From assembly GCA_001898505.1 (NCBI GenBank), contig MKTZ01000015.1, forward strand, positions 558,001 through 622,000: a stretch of DNA of 64,000 bases, read 5' to 3'. A program made the position numbers and the translations under genes. Shown one piece after another: positions 7,967 to 16,800 of this stretch. Source of the DNA: Sphingobacteriales bacterium 50-39 (GTDB lineage Bacteria; Bacteroidota; Bacteroidia; Chitinophagales; Chitinophagaceae). Each line of letters begins with the position of its first letter. Within the stretch, counting starts at the first letter, position 1. The notes below the pieces were generated by a model, which was not told where the DNA came from, searched no databases, and worked only from the letters and a program-made list of their open reading frames with translations.

Positions 7967-8602
7967 TTAGAAAAGTCCGTAAAGCTGCGAGTCGATGCGC
8001 GTGATGATCTCCCCCAGGTGCTCCTCATTTTCCGGGAACTTATTCTTGTCGATGTCTACGATCAACAACGGTCCTTCTTTATAACCTTCGATCCATTTGT
8101 TATAAAAATCGTTCAGCCGTTTGAGATAGTCAAGGCGAATATTCTCTTCATATTCCCGTCCTCTTTTTTGTATTTGTGCCACGAGGGTAGGCACAGAGGC
8201 CTGCAGGTAGATCAGCAGGTCGGGGGGTTGCACCATCCTTTTTAAGGTCTGAAAAAACTGGAAGTAGTTATTGTAGTCCCTCTTGCTCATGAGTCCCATC
8301 TCATGCAGGTTGGGCGCGAATATGTGGGCATCCTCATAGATGGTCCTGTCCTGTATCACCGTCTCTGTCCCCGTATGTATCTCAAGCAGCTGGTTCAGGC
8401 GGCTGTTCAGGAAGAATATCTGCAGATTGAAGCTCCAACGGGGCATATCCTCATAAAAATCATTCAGATAGGGGTTGTGGTCCACATCTTCGAATTGAGG
8501 TATCCAACGATAGTGCTTGCTCAACATTTCCGTCAACGTGGTCTTGCCCGCACCGATATTTCCAGCTACAGCAATATGTTTAGGTTTCTTTGTCTTTGCC
8601 AT
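7967..8602 (-). CDS. Deoxynucleoside kinase
   Basis: 211 residues from the ATG at 8602 (MAKTKK...); an upstream in-frame ATG at 8635 would add 11 residues that look unlike the family. The P-loop GNIGAGKTT is at about 13-21. EDVDHNPYLNDFY, the substrate-binding DRTIYEDAHIFA stretch and a lid-type RGREYEENI follow, as in dGK/dCK-type kinases. It phosphorylates deoxynucleosides for nucleotide salvage. The exact base preference cannot be read from the sequence. The gene converges on pckA. Confidence 0.9.
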   Translation of the reverse strand: MAKTKKPKHIAVAGNIGAGKTTLTEMLSKHYRWIPQFEDVDHNPYLNDFYEDMPRWSFNLQIFFLNSRLNQLLEIHTGTETVIQDRTIYEDAHIFAPNLHEMGLMSKRDYNNYFQFFQTLKRMVQPPDLLIYLQASVPTLVAQIQKRGREYEENIRLDYLKRLNDFYNKWIEGYKEGPLLIVDIDKNKFPENEEHLGEIITRIDSQLYGLF

Positions 8603-8726
8603 GGTGTTATATTCTCCATCCGGGCGGACAGCCATCCCTATAAGTCCCGAAAGAATTTTTAAGGTATTAATTCTTTTTTGAATTCAATTATTTTTTTCTG
8701 GTGATCCCCCTCGCTCGCGGCGCCGA

Positions 8727-9731
8727 CTAATAGTAGATCAGCCCTATCGCCTCTTTGGCCAGTTCGACAGTGACGGCAGCGCTGGCCCTTGCCTTGGCAG
8801 CTCCCTGCTCCATCACTTTTTTAAGATAGGAATCATCATTCTGGATCTGTTCGGCCTTCTCCCGTATGGGCGCAATAAAGCTCACCATCCCTTCTGCCAG
8901 CTCGCTTTTCATATCACCATAACGGACAGTGCCCGCCTGGTAATCGGCGTGGAATTTACTCACTACGTCGGGCGTGCATACCAGTTTCAAAAGTTGGAAG
9001 AGGTTCTCTATGGAGGCGGGCATCGGCGCCGCCGGGTCGGCAACGCTCTCGGTCTTTGCTTTTTTGATCTTTTTTCGGATGGTATCGTCATCGTCCGCCA
9101 GGTAGATGGTAGCCATCTGGTTCTCGCTCTTGCTCATTTTCCCTGCTCCATCCAAGCTGGGTACTTTAACCAGCTCCTCGCCAAAATTGAAGGCGAATGG
9201 CTCGGGAAATACCTCACGCTCATAGCGTTTGTTGAACCTACCCGCAAAATCCCGGGCTATCTCGAGGTGCTGTTCCTGGTCCTTGCCGACGGGCACCAGT
9301 GTGGCGCGGTGCAGAAGAATATCAGCAGCCATCAATACGGGGTAGGTCAACAGACCGGCATTTACGTTGTTGGGCTGCAAGCGTACTTTATCCTTAAAGG
9401 TAGGGGTCTTTTCCAGCTCGCCCTTGTAAGCCAGCATATTGAGGAAAAGGTACAGTTCCGACGTCTCGGGTACATGGCTTTGGCAATAAAGGGCTACCTT
9501 ATCCGGGTCCAGTCCGCTGGCGATATTTTCCGCCAATACCCTCCGCACGTGCTGCTTCAGCCCCTTAGTTTCGTTCAATGTAGTCAATGCATGCAAGTCC
9601 GCCACCATGAAATAACAGGTATACGCATCTTGCATCCGAACATAATTCCGCAGCGCCCCGAAATAATTACCCAGGTGCAGAAACCCGGTGGGCCGGATCC
9701 CACTCATGACAATATCTTTCTTTTTCTCCAT
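8727..9731 (-). CDS. trpS: Tryptophan-tRNA ligase
   Basis: 334 residues, normal for bacterial TrpS. The class I signature appears as PTGFLHLGNYFG (residues about 11-22), and KMSKS lies near 196-200. Residues in LMAADILLHRA and the VGKDQEQHLE segment line the active site. It charges tRNA-Trp. The start codon is only 7 nt from hairpin H1 of a three-hairpin element (9739-9820), so the leader of this mRNA is probably structured. It is divergent from gatC. Confidence 0.97.
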   Translation of the reverse strand: MEKKKDIVMSGIRPTGFLHLGNYFGALRNYVRMQDAYTCYFMVADLHALTTLNETKGLKQHVRRVLAENIASGLDPDKVALYCQSHVPETSELYLFLNMLAYKGELEKTPTFKDKVRLQPNNVNAGLLTYPVLMAADILLHRATLVPVGKDQEQHLEIARDFAGRFNKRYEREVFPEPFAFNFGEELVKVPSLDGAGKMSKSENQMATIYLADDDDTIRKKIKKAKTESVADPAAPMPASIENLFQLLKLVCTPDVVSKFHADYQAGTVRYGDMKSELAEGMVSFIAPIREKAEQIQNDDSYLKKVMEQGAAKARASAAVTVELAKEAIGLIYY

Positions 9732-9738
9732 GGTATGT

Positions 9739-9820
9739 GCCGTCGACGCGCTTTTAGGAAAATTATCGCATCGCCGGCAAAAGTCTAATGTCTGTCCTGT
9801 CGGACGAAGTCTCCTTCGTC
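9739..9820 (-). repeat. Three-hairpin element, copy 2 (upstream of trpS)
   Basis: Read on the minus strand towards trpS. H3 pairs GACGAAG with CTTCGTC (9803-9820, loop TCTC). H2 pairs GTCC with GGAC (9794-9805). H1 is imperfect, GCCGTCGACGCGC (9739-9751) with TCGCATCGCCGGC (9766-9778). A 23-nt run at 9783-9805 is identical to 56863-56885 in copy 4. H1 ends 7 nt before the trpS start codon. Confidence 0.7.
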
Positions 9821-9896
9821 GACTTGAAGGCGCGAAGATAACCCCTCTCTGCCGTCCGTCAAAACTTACCAGGCCGGCCCGTCCTCATTCAACCAG

Positions 9897-9982
9897 AACG
9901 AGCCGGAGGCTCGTTATCCGAAGGACAGTCGTTAGATCTTTCCGGAAAACGGGCTACATTTCCCGGAGGCCCGTTTTTCGGA
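9897..9982 (+). repeat. Three-hairpin element, copy 3 (upstream of gatC)
   Basis: Read on the plus strand towards gatC. H3 pairs AACGAGCC with GGCTCGTT (loop GGA, 9897-9915). H2 is at about 9917-9925. H1 is a 14-bp stem, TCCGGAAAACGGGC (9941-9954) with GCCCGTTTTTCGGA (9969-9982), with one G-T pair. The whole unit aligns with the reverse complement of copy 5 (60530-60610) over about 85 nt. H1 ends 35 nt before gatC. Confidence 0.8.
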
Positions 9983-10003
9983 CATTAATAAACAGTATTT
10001 TTG
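9974..10003 (+). promoter_or_regulatory. Probable promoter of gatC
   Basis: The -7 box TATTTTTG (9996-10003) fits TAnnTTTG. At the expected 19-nt distance there is TTT instead of TTG (9974-9976), and this lies inside the 3' arm of hairpin H1. The leader to the ATG at 10018 would be about 8 nt. Confidence 0.55.
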
Positions 10004-10017
10004 TCTAAACACCTTGC

Positions 10018-10311
10018 ATGGAAGTCAACGACGCCCTCATCGACAATCTATCTAACCTGGCCAGGCTGGAATTCAGCGCCGAGGAAAAGGAGGGTATAAA
10101 AAAAGACCTGCGCCGGATGATCGAATTCGTAGAAAAGCTGGGCGAGCTGGATACTACCGGCGTTGAGCCATTATTGCATATGAGCCCCTCTATCAATGTT
10201 TTACGCGATGATATCCCTCAGGGCTCCGTCACAAGGGAACAAGCTCTCTCCAACGCACCCGCTACAGATGGCACTTATTTTAAGGTACCGAAAGTGATCC
10301 GTAAAATATGA
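10018..10311 (+). CDS. gatC: Aspartyl/glutamyl-tRNA amidotransferase subunit C
   Basis: 97 residues, the usual GatC size. It opens with the typical [18 protein letters not shown] stretch, then [23 protein letters not shown] and the C-terminal FKVPKVI. GatC is the small subunit that holds GatA and GatB together in the enzyme converting Glu-tRNA-Gln and Asp-tRNA-Asn to the amide forms. gatA and gatB are not in the window. Its stop overlaps the start of the following ABC ATPase gene (ATGA), so the two are translationally coupled. Confidence 0.95.
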   Translation: MEVNDALIDNLSNLARLEFSAEEKEGIKKDLRRMIEFVEKLGELDTTGVEPLLHMSPSINVLRDDIPQGSVTREQALSNAPATDGTYFKVPKVIRKI

Positions 10312-11018
10312 CTTCTACCCCAATAATACGTCTGCTGGACATTCGCAAGAGCTACTTTATGGGTCATCAGGCCCTCCCGGTGCTCAAGGGTGTTTCCCTG
10401 GATATAAATAAGAATGAATATGTAGCCCTGATGGGGCCTTCCGGCTCGGGGAAAAGCACCCTTATGAACATCCTTGGCTGCCTGGATACTCCCACGTCCG
10501 GCACTTATATTCTTAATGGACAGAATGTAAGCACCATGCCCGACGACGACCTGGCCGATGTCCGGAATATAGAGATCGGCTTTGTCTTTCAGCAGTTCAA
10601 CCTCCTCCCCCGTCTGACGGCGCTGGAGAACGTGGCCCTCCCCCTTGTCTACGCCGGAACCCCCAAAAAAGAAAGGTTTGAACGGGCCATGCAGGTACTG
10701 GAGAAGGTCAGTCTCACCGACAGAAGCCACCACAAGCCCAATGAGCTATCCGGCGGTCAATGCCAGCGTGTAGCCATCGCCAGGGCCCTCGTCAACAACC
10801 CTTCTATCATACTGGCCGACGAACCCACCGGCAATCTGGATACCAAAACTTCCATTGAGATCATGGATATCTTCACACAGATACAGAACGCCGGCAATAC
10901 CGTCGTGCTGGTCACACATGAAGAGGATATTGCCCATTACGCTCATCGTATCGTGCGATTGCGGGATGGCGTGATAGAATCCGACAAGCGGCAGGTGCCT
11001 GTAGCCATGAGCCACTAA
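10308..11018 (+). CDS. ABC transporter ATP-binding protein, MacB/LolD type
   Basis: 236 residues. Walker A is GPSGSGKST (43-51), the Q-loop is [22 protein letters not shown], Walker B is [12 protein letters not shown] and the H-loop is VLVTHEED. The signature motif reads LSGGQCQR, with Cys at a position that is normally Gln. The family powers FtsX-type permeases for lipoprotein sorting or export of peptides and antibiotics. No permease is adjacent; the nearest one is at 21596-23980. It overlaps gatC by 4 nt and is followed after 11 nt by the corrinoid adenosyltransferase gene. Confidence 0.92.
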   Translation: MTSTPIIRLLDIRKSYFMGHQALPVLKGVSLDINKNEYVALMGPSGSGKSTLMNILGCLDTPTSGTYILNGQNVSTMPDDDLADVRNIEIGFVFQQFNLLPRLTALENVALPLVYAGTPKKERFERAMQVLEKVSLTDRSHHKPNELSGGQCQRVAIARALVNNPSIILADEPTGNLDTKTSIEIMDIFTQIQNAGNTVVLVTHEEDIAHYAHRIVRLRDGVIESDKRQVPVAMSH

Positions 11019-11029
11019 AAATCATTTCC

Positions 11030-11626
11030 ATGGCATTTAAAATATATACCAGGACGGGCGACAAGGGTAGGACATCCCTGATCGGAGGCACCAAGGTCCC
11101 CAAAAGCCATATCCGTATCGAATCTTATGGTACGGTGGATGAGCTGAACTCGTATATCGGGTTGTTGAGCGATCAGCTGGCGGCCTCGGCTGGGCCTGTC
11201 AGTCATCCGGTGCTCCCTCTGGCCGGGTCCATCGAGACGCTGCGGGATATACAGGACCGTCTCTTTACCATTGGAGCCTCCCTTGCATGTGATCCGGAAA
11301 AAGAGTCGAAAATGAAGATACCCGACCTGAAGGAAGAGGATGTTAAGGCGCTGGAGGAAGATATTGACAGGATGAACGAAGTGTTACCCGAGATGAGATC
11401 GTTTATTTTGCCGGGTGGTCATGTGGCGGTATCCACCGCACATATAGCACGTTGTGTCTGTCGTCGCGCCGAAAGGATCTGTGTAGAGATGCAGGAAAAT
11501 CAGCAGTATATCGAACCAATCGTGCTGATATATCTCAACAGGCTTAGTGATCACCTGTTTACGCTGGCCAGATATGCTGGTCACCTGCTCCAGGTCCCGG
11601 AAATTCCGTGGAAACCACGAGTCTAA
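11030..11626 (+). CDS. Cob(I)alamin adenosyltransferase, PduO type
   Basis: 198 residues. The family starts with YTRTGDKGRTSLIGG (ATP binding), then SYGTVDELNSYIGL, and near the C-terminus ARCVCRRAERICVEM, whose arginine and glutamate residues form the active site. It transfers the adenosyl group of ATP to Co(I) corrinoid to make coenzyme B12. It is the third gene of the gatC-ABC ATPase unit. Its last 4 nt overlap the end of the convergent LolD-like gene. No B12-dependent enzyme or riboswitch was seen nearby. Confidence 0.93.
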   Translation: MAFKIYTRTGDKGRTSLIGGTKVPKSHIRIESYGTVDELNSYIGLLSDQLAASAGPVSHPVLPLAGSIETLRDIQDRLFTIGASLACDPEKESKMKIPDLKEEDVKALEEDIDRMNEVLPEMRSFILPGGHVAVSTAHIARCVCRRAERICVEMQENQQYIEPIVLIYLNRLSDHLFTLARYAGHLLQVPEIPWKPRV

Positions 11627-12282
11627 CCTTCCCGTTCGATCAATCCATCCTTCATATGAAGGACCCGGTCGCTCATTCGGGCGAGGTCTTCGTTATGTGT
11701 GACGATAAGAAAGGTTTGTTGCATTTTGTCCCGAAGATGGAAGAACAGCTCATGCAGCTCCTTTGCATTGGCAGTATCCAGGTTGCCCGTAGGCTCATCC
11801 GCAAATACGATATCGGGATTATTGATCAATGCCCGGGCGACTGCTACCCGCTGCTGTTCCCCTCCCGATAATGCTCCAGGCTTATTGTCGATGCGATGTC
11901 CTACTCCCAGGATATTCAATAGCTCCGTGGCCCGTTCTTCAACATCCGACCTCTTGGTTCCGGCGATCCAACCGGGGATACAGACATTTTCCAGGGCGCT
12001 GAATTCAGGCAGCAGGTGGTGGAACTGGAAAACAAATCCGATATGTTGGTTGCGAAAATCCGCCAGCTGGCGCCCTTTTAATTCGTTGATCTTTTCATTT
12101 TGTAAGGTTACTTGCCCTTTGGCAGGCACATCCAGGGTTCCCAGGATATGGAGCAGCGTACTTTTTCCACATCCCGACGGACCGACGATACTAACGATCT
12201 CCCCTTTTCGGATATGGACATCTACCCCCTTCAAAACCCACAGGTTCCCATAATATTTTTCTATTCCTTTGGCAGTTAACAT
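11623..12282 (-). CDS. ABC transporter ATP-binding protein, LolD-like
   Basis: 219 residues with Walker A GPSGCGKST (34-42), Q-loop FQFHHLLPEFSALENV, signature LSGGEQQRVAVARAL, Walker [13 protein letters not shown] and H-loop IVTHNEDLA. Length and sequence fit LolD, the ATPase that drives release of lipoproteins from the inner membrane towards the outer membrane. No LolC/E permease is adjacent, so the assignment rests on sequence alone. It is convergent with the adenosyltransferase gene (4-nt overlap). Its upstream region (12283-12558) contains a distant inverted repeat and a fragment of the hairpin element. Confidence 0.85.
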   Translation of the reverse strand: MLTAKGIEKYYGNLWVLKGVDVHIRKGEIVSIVGPSGCGKSTLLHILGTLDVPAKGQVTLQNEKINELKGRQLADFRNQHIGFVFQFHHLLPEFSALENVCIPGWIAGTKRSDVEERATELLNILGVGHRIDNKPGALSGGEQQRVAVARALINNPDIVFADEPTGNLDTANAKELHELFFHLRDKMQQTFLIVTHNEDLARMSDRVLHMKDGLIEREG

Positions 12283-12330
12283 ACTAATAATTTAATTCCA
12301 GCGTATTTACGACCGGCACTGGCCCATTTT

Positions 12331-12421
12331 ATATGTCCCTTATCAGGTGCCTCTTGTCATGTGTCCTTTTGTACTTATCGCTTGCAAACGTACACGTTAG
12401 GGTTGATATATAGGGACATAT
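12331..12421. repeat. 91-bp segment bounded by 10-bp inverted repeats
   Basis: ATATGTCCCT (12331-12340) and its exact complement AGGGACATAT (12412-12421) enclose 71 nt with no coding potential. No flanking target duplication is visible. It could be a small non-autonomous element or a long-range hairpin in the lolD leader. Confidence 0.35.
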
Positions 12422-12445
12422 GGGGAAAGAATTTTATGCCGTAAA

Positions 12446-12470
12446 ATGTCCGAGCCTCCGGCCCGTTCTA
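12446..12470 (-). repeat. Truncated three-hairpin element
   Basis: On the minus strand the AGAACGGGCCGGAGGCTCG stretch matches H3 of copy 3 at 18 of 19 positions and is followed by GACATT, as if H2 had been deleted. It points towards the LolD-like gene, whose start is about 165 nt away. Confidence 0.45.
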
Positions 12471-12512
12471 AATAGGAACCCTGAGTTGTAAAGGTTAAAT
12501 TTTAACTGATAT

Positions 12513-12542
12513 TTGGTGGTTCGGTATTAAAAATTACTTTTG
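12513..12542 (+). promoter_or_regulatory. Bacteroidota-type promoter of the DUF2795 gene
   Basis: TTG (12513-12515) and TACTTTTG (12535-12542) are separated by 19 nt. The expected start of transcription is near 12548, about 10 nt before the ATG at 12559. Confidence 0.8.
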
Positions 12543-12558
12543 CGAAAAATTAAGAGTA

Positions 12559-12780
12559 ATGTTTTGGACACTTGAATTAGCCAGCTACCTGGAAGACGCC
12601 CCCTGGCCGGCTACAAAAGACGAATTGATTGATTATGCCATTCGTTCCGGTGCTCCGATCGAAGTGGTGGAAAATCTGCAGGAATTGGAGGACGAAGGGG
12701 AGATTTACGAAGGTATCGACGATATCTGGCCGGATTATCCCAGCCAGGAGGATTTCTTTTTCAACGAGGATGAATACTAA
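12559..12780 (+). CDS. DUF2795 domain protein
   Basis: 73 residues, very acidic, with the conserved opening FWTLELASYLEDAPWPATK and the ending PSQEDFFFNEDEY. It matches the DUF2795 family, found throughout the Bacteroidota, whose members are small and of unknown function. It has its own strong promoter with a very short leader, and a strong terminator directly after the stop, so it is a monocistronic and probably highly expressed gene. No signal peptide or membrane segment is present, so it is cytoplasmic. Confidence 0.9.
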   Translation: MFWTLELASYLEDAPWPATKDELIDYAIRSGAPIEVVENLQELEDEGEIYEGIDDIWPDYPSQEDFFFNEDEY

Positions 12781-12791
12781 ATCACAATAGA

Positions 12792-12820
12792 AAGGGCGCT
12801 CTCGGAGCGCCCTTCTTCTT
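12792..12820 (+). terminator. Rho-independent terminator after the DUF2795 gene
   Basis: A perfect 10-bp stem, AAGGGCGCTC (12792-12801) with GAGCGCCCTT (12805-12814), loop TCG, is followed by CTTCTT. It also lies just after fabI on the other strand, where the A-rich flank could let it work in both directions. Confidence 0.85.
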
Positions 12821-12839
12821 AGCTCTTATGTTGCATTGG

Positions 12840-13655
12840 TTATTTTGTTGCCATGCTGTTGATCACCGGCTCTGTTACCCCAGTGAAAGAGAATCCTCCG
12901 TCATGGAAGAGATTCTGCATGGTCACCATCTTTGTAAGATCACTGAACAAGGTCACACAATATCCCGCACATTCATCCGCGCTGGCGTTGCCCAGCGGAC
13001 TCATCTTCTCGGCATAGTTGATAAACCCGTCAAAACCCTTTACCCCGCTGCCCGCTGTCGTACGCGTCGGAGACTGGCTGACGGTATTGACCCGCACCTT
13101 CTTCTTCACTCCATAATAATAGCCAAAGCTACGTGTCACACTCTCCAGCAATGCCTTCGCATCAGCCATCTCGTTGTAATCGGGGAATACCCGCTGCGCC
13201 GCGATATAGGTTAACGCTACAACGCTGGCCCCTTCATTCAGGGCATCCATATCCCATGCGGTGCGGAGCACCCGGTGCAGCGACATCGCTGAGATATCCA
13301 GTGTTTTTTTATTCCATTCATAATCTATCTCCGTATAGCTCTTGCCCTTACGGACATTCAGGCTCATCCCGATGGAGTGCAGCACAAAATCGATACCCCC
13401 TCCGAAATGTTTCATGGACTCTTCAAACAGTTTTTTCAGATCATCCATATTGGTGACATCCGCTCCGATCACCGGTGCCTTTACGGCCTCGGCCAGCTTA
13501 TTGATCTCACCCATACGCAATGCGACAGGAGCATTCGTCAATACCAGCTGCGCGCCTTCCTCGTGACAACGCAATGCGGTCTTCCAGGCAATGGAATTCT
13601 CGTCCAACGCCCCGAATATGATACCTTTCTTCCCTTTCAACAGGTTATATGCCAT
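12840..13655 (-). CDS. fabI: Enoyl-[acyl-carrier-protein] reductase (NADH) FabI
   Basis: 271 residues. The N-terminal GIIFGALDENSIAWKTA is the FabI form of the cofactor-binding loop. The catalytic pair is in the YNEMADAK stretch (Tyr-x6-Lys), preceded by the second tyrosine in LTYIAAQR. SQSPTRTTAGSGVKGF is the mobile substrate-binding loop. It carries out the last reduction of each fatty-acid elongation cycle and is the triclosan target in other bacteria. It stands alone, divergent from the histidine kinase gene. Confidence 0.96.
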   Translation of the reverse strand: MAYNLLKGKKGIIFGALDENSIAWKTALRCHEEGAQLVLTNAPVALRMGEINKLAEAVKAPVIGADVTNMDDLKKLFEESMKHFGGGIDFVLHSIGMSLNVRKGKSYTEIDYEWNKKTLDISAMSLHRVLRTAWDMDALNEGASVVALTYIAAQRVFPDYNEMADAKALLESVTRSFGYYYGVKKKVRVNTVSQSPTRTTAGSGVKGFDGFINYAEKMSPLGNASADECAGYCVTLFSDLTKMVTMQNLFHDGGFSFTGVTEPVINSMATK

Positions 13656-13805
13656 AGATTGAATTTTTCAGGGCACAATGTTACCCCTTTTTTGGCATCT
13701 TTACTCATCCGGCCTGGACGAATTCCCCCTTAATCCGACCGGATACTCGATTTTACCTTCCGGCGCTCCCAAAATCGATACCTTAGCACATATATACCGG
13801 CATTC

Positions 13806-16800
13806 GTGTTCTCCACCCGCATTGCCATATTAACCCTTGGAATTTTAGCCGGGCGGTCCGGCCTTGCTCAACATGCGCAAGAAGGTTTCGAACATCTCAC
13901 CATGGAACAGGGACTTCAATCCAATTCGGTGCTGGATATATTATTCGACAGGACGGGCTATCTATGGGCTGCCACTGGCAATGGTCTTGCCCGTTACGAC
14001 GGCTACAGGTTCGTTACCTATAAATTTGATCCGCGCGATTCTCTCTCTCTCAACCAAAACCTGGTTTTCTCTTTGTTCGAGGATGACAAGGGCATTCTTT
14101 GGGTAGGCACTGTCGAGGGCGGCATTACTAAATTTGACCGCAATTCTGAAAAGTTCATCAGTTACCGTGCACCCCAGCCTGCCCATCGCTACGAGACGGT
14201 ACTCAGGGCTATTTCTGCGATCAACCAGGACCGGGAGGGAATGCTTTGGATCGGCTCTTTCTCGGGCGAGCTCAGAAGATTTGACGGGCGCACGGGGCAA
14301 TTCTCATCTTTTGACTACGACCTGGGTTATCGTCCGCGGCAAGACGATCTGCGCTCCTTCGACCGGATCAACTGTATTTACAAGGACAGCCATGACGATA
14401 TCTGGATCGGGAACAGATCCGGGCTGCATAAGCTGGTCCTGACACCCGGCAGCCCATTTGATCCGCAGACCGCTCATTTTTCACATTATTTGAACGATGC
14501 CGCCGATAGCAATTCACTGATGGGAACGGAAGTGTCGTCTGTATTCGAAGACCATAACGGGGATTTGTGGATAAGTACAGACAGCGCACTGAATCTGTTG
14601 GATAGGAAAAAAGATCGTTTTATTCACTACCGGCATGATCCGGGCAATCCCAACAGTTTTTCAGGTTCCTGGCTTGGGAACATGGCGGAAGACTTCGATC
14701 ACTATCTCTGGATCGCCACGAATAGTGGGGTCGACAGGCTGGATCCTCAGCGGCGACGATTCGAGCATTTCAGACATATCGATGGCGATGTCAGCAGCCT
14801 TGCAGAGGGAGGCAAGCAGGACCTTCATAAAATTGTAGTGGATAAGTCTGGCAATGTCTGGATCAGCAGCTCCGCCGGGATCAATAAACAGGATCACAAC
14901 CTGATCACCGCCGTCCGGTACAAACATAATGAACGTGACCCGCATTCGCTGGGAGATGATGTTGTTTTTAGCGCCATCGAAGACAGGAACGGGATATTGT
15001 GGGCGACCACCATGAAGGGCCTGGATGCATTCGACAGGCGATCCGGCAGGTGGCGGCACTATCGGCATGATCCGGCTGACCCGGCCAGTCTCAGCAATGA
15101 CCTCACGGCTGCGGTCCTTCAGGACAACGAAGGGATGATCTGGGTTTGTTCCTGGATGGGTACGCTCGACAGGCTGGATGTCCGTACCGGCAAGTTTACT
15201 CATTTTATCGGCGCCCATGGAAAGTTTGAAAATCCACACCGGGCCTTTTACAATCTATTGTACCAGGATCACAACGGTGTCATCTGGATCGGCGAGTCCA
15301 GTAGCGGTGTTAATGCGTTGGATTATAAAAAGGGAACACTCCAGCATTATGGACATGACCCGGCCGACCCGGAAGGCATGAGTGACTACCAGGCCAACTG
15401 CATATGCGAGGACAGCCAGGGATACATCTGGATCGGTCATGGCAGCGTCGCTACGGACAGACTCGATCCGCGAACGGGGCGCTTTGAACATTACCGCTAC
15501 CGCTTCGGCGACAGCAGCGGCATCAGCTCGAACTATGTCAACACCATTGTCAACGATAAGAAAGGCGATCTATGGCTGGGAACACTGGCCGGCGGTCTCT
15601 GCTGCTACGAGGTCTCCAAAGGAAAATTTACGACATATACGGAAAAAGACGGATTACTGGATAATAACATTAATTCCATTGTAGAGGACAACGAAGGCAA
15701 TCTCTGGCTCGGTACGGGTAAGGGGATCTCTCGATGGTCCCCGGCCAGGCGACAATTCAGCAATTTCGACTTTACCAACAGCCCAAGGTCAGACAGGACG
15801 GTGACATTTCTTTGCAAAGCCAAAAATGGAATGCTTTTTTTCAAATCCGGCGACAACGGTCTGATGGAGATGGATCCTGCGTTATTGCGTCCGAATAATT
15901 ATATACCTCCCGTTGTCATCACAACGTTCAAGCTGTTCAATAAACGAGTGCCCGTGCATAGCAGCGATGGTGAAAATGGCGGACTACCAACCTTTGAGCT
16001 CGCACATAACCAGAATTTCTTTTCTTTCGAGTTTTCGGCGCTGAATTATACGGACGCCGGTAAAAACCAGTACGCCTATAAACTGGAGGGGGTCGACAAG
16101 AACTGGGTGTACAGCATCAATTCCCGGTGGGCCGAGTACACGGATGTGTCGCCGGGGACGTATATCTTCCGCGTGAGAGGTAGCAACAACGAAGGCCTTT
16201 GGAATAATGAAGGTGCTGCCATGAAGCTGATCGTCCGTCCACCCTGGTGGCGAACCTGGTGGGCCTGGTCGCTGTATATCCTTTCCATAGGCGTTATTTT
16301 ATGGATCATCGAGCGCCGGCGCCGGGGATGGCTTATTGAAAAAATACAGCAACGGAACTTTGCAAGGGAGCTGGAGATGCAGGTCCTGCGGGCCCAGATG
16401 AACCCGCACTTCATTTTCAACAGCCTTACCTCCATCAACAAATTCGTACTAAAGAATGAAACGGACGCGGCTTCGAACTACCTGACCAAATTCTCCCGGC
16501 TGATCCGCATGGTGCTGACCAATTCCAAGAAGTCGCTGATCTCGCTTTCAGACGAGTTGGAAATGCTGCGGCTCTACCTCGAAATGGAAAAATTACGATT
16601 TAAAGAGGCGTTCATATACTGTCTGGATATGGATGGAACTATCGATGCGGAAAGCATATTTATTCCACCACTGCTTTTTCAACCTTTTGTAGAGAATGCC
16701 ATCTGGCACGGGCTGATGCACAAAGAGGGTCAGGGCAGGATCGATATTGGGCTACGAATGGATAACGGCATCCTGGTATGCACCATTCGTGACAATGGCG

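Noticed and set aside
8949-9788. Open frame of 279 codons opposite trpS.
   Set aside because: It is a shadow of trpS with no family signal, and it runs into the hairpin element.
9941-9982. H1 of copy 3 as a simple rho-independent terminator.
   Set aside because: The T-run is part of the stem and pairs with the A-run on the other arm, and no gene on that strand ends before it. It fits the repeat family better.
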